Below, piece after piece: positions 63,660 to 64,000 of a stretch of 64,000 nt of DNA (positions within the stretch are counted from its first letter, which is position 1; each line of letters opens with the position of its first letter). This DNA is from Scardovia inopinata JCM 12537 (GTDB lineage: Bacteria > Actinomycetota > Actinomycetes > Actinomycetales > Bifidobacteriaceae): contig NZ_AP012334.1 in assembly GCF_001042695.1 (NCBI RefSeq), positions 1,550,001-1,614,000 on the forward strand. The letters are read 5' to 3'. Made by a program: the position numbers and the translations under genes. A model generated the notes under the pieces. It did not search any database and was not told where the DNA came from. It worked only from the letters and a program-made list of their open reading frames with translations.

Positions 63660-64000
63660 TTCAACCACCTTACTGTTGTGACTGCCTGTCGTATAATCTA
63701 TCTTCCCATAGTCCCACAAGCCCTGCACTGAGGAAAATATTCATCTCCCCATTCGGGTGTATATAAAAAGCAGATAGAAAATTTTCCCATATACATATAT
63801 AACAACTAATTAAATGAAACATCTGAATAAATTATTAATTTATACTTGCAAAAGAAGAAAGAAGATTGATTAGATAAATATGTATAAGCTTTGCAAGCGT
63901 TTCGCTTAAAGACACACAGTGACTACTAAAGGCAATGTAACCATATTGTACTGTGGAAACGTATAGTCTAAGGAAAGAATTGATTCAATTAAGTAAATAT
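63660..64000. other. AT-rich upstream region with LacI-type operator
   Basis: No gene. An inverted repeat AAGCG-TTT-CGCTT lies at 63895-63907, a plausible LacI/CcpA-type operator, with nearby TATAAG (63883-63888). This suggests a regulated promoter for a gene beyond the window's right edge. Confidence 0.35.

Noticed and set aside
1-64000. CRISPR array, rRNA operon, integrase gene
   Set aside because: No regularly spaced repeat series, no rRNA sequence and no recombinase gene were seen anywhere in the window.

Overview
The bulk of the window (about 5.9-64 kb) reads as the chromosome of a member of the Bifidobacteriaceae (Actinobacteria) of middling GC. Several gene neighbourhoods are ones I associate with bifidobacteria: nth / solute-binding protein / valS / chorismate mutase / rho, hom-thrB-maf/Nudix, and topA-tmk-holB. 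Rho carries the long disordered R/D/G-rich insert of actinobacteria, and ValRS is the actinobacterial type. The species cannot be fixed from the sequence; a low-GC genus such as Scardovia or Alloscardovia, or a low-GC Bifidobacterium, would fit.

The first 5.9 kb is different. It is visibly AT-richer, has strong Firmicutes-type ribosome binding sites and encodes Lactobacillales-type genes: a broken cytosine methylase, an EmrB/QacA exporter, a DUF5937/ArsR-type regulator, a second winged-helix protein, 3-methyladenine glycosylase I, a holin-like type I toxin with its antisense RNA, and an ArsR repressor with a palindromic operator. It looks like transferred plasmid or island DNA. It abuts a response regulator truncated by a frameshifted IS30-family element (6649-7704).

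From 7.8 to 17.4 kb lie two carbohydrate ABC importers without an ATPase gene, a YesL-family protein, a LacI-type regulator and an HhH-GPD glycosylase. From 17.5 to 21.8 kb is the most unusual locus: an LXG-like (type VIIb secretion) effector of 722 residues, two almost identical membrane proteins created by an exact 674-bp tandem duplication, a coiled-coil protein and a 95-residue helical protein resembling Lap2 and Lap1 partners. The effector and the membrane proteins share the same C-terminal tail.

From 21.9 to 39.4 kb is mostly housekeeping: alanine aminotransferase, SDR, Hsp20, Nth, a solute-binding protein, ValRS, chorismate mutase, Rho, Pgi and mannose-1-phosphate guanylyltransferase. 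From 39.4 to 42.5 kb is a decayed accessory patch: a conjugative coupling-protein remnant, a RelBE pair, a quinone-reductase pseudogene and tRNA-Lys(UUU). Two 80-bp hairpin elements (32817-32896 and 39848-39927) with the same terminal sequence lie in long intergenic gaps. From 42.6 to 63.7 kb nearly everything is on the minus strand: pullulanase, AEC transporter, a Maf-Nudix fusion, ThrB and Hom, an FAH-family enzyme, YggS, a lipoprotein esterase, aquaglyceroporin, tRNA-Lys(CUU), formate-THF ligase, a C69 dipeptidase, a PEBP protein, HolB, Tmk, TopA and a PAP2 phosphatase.
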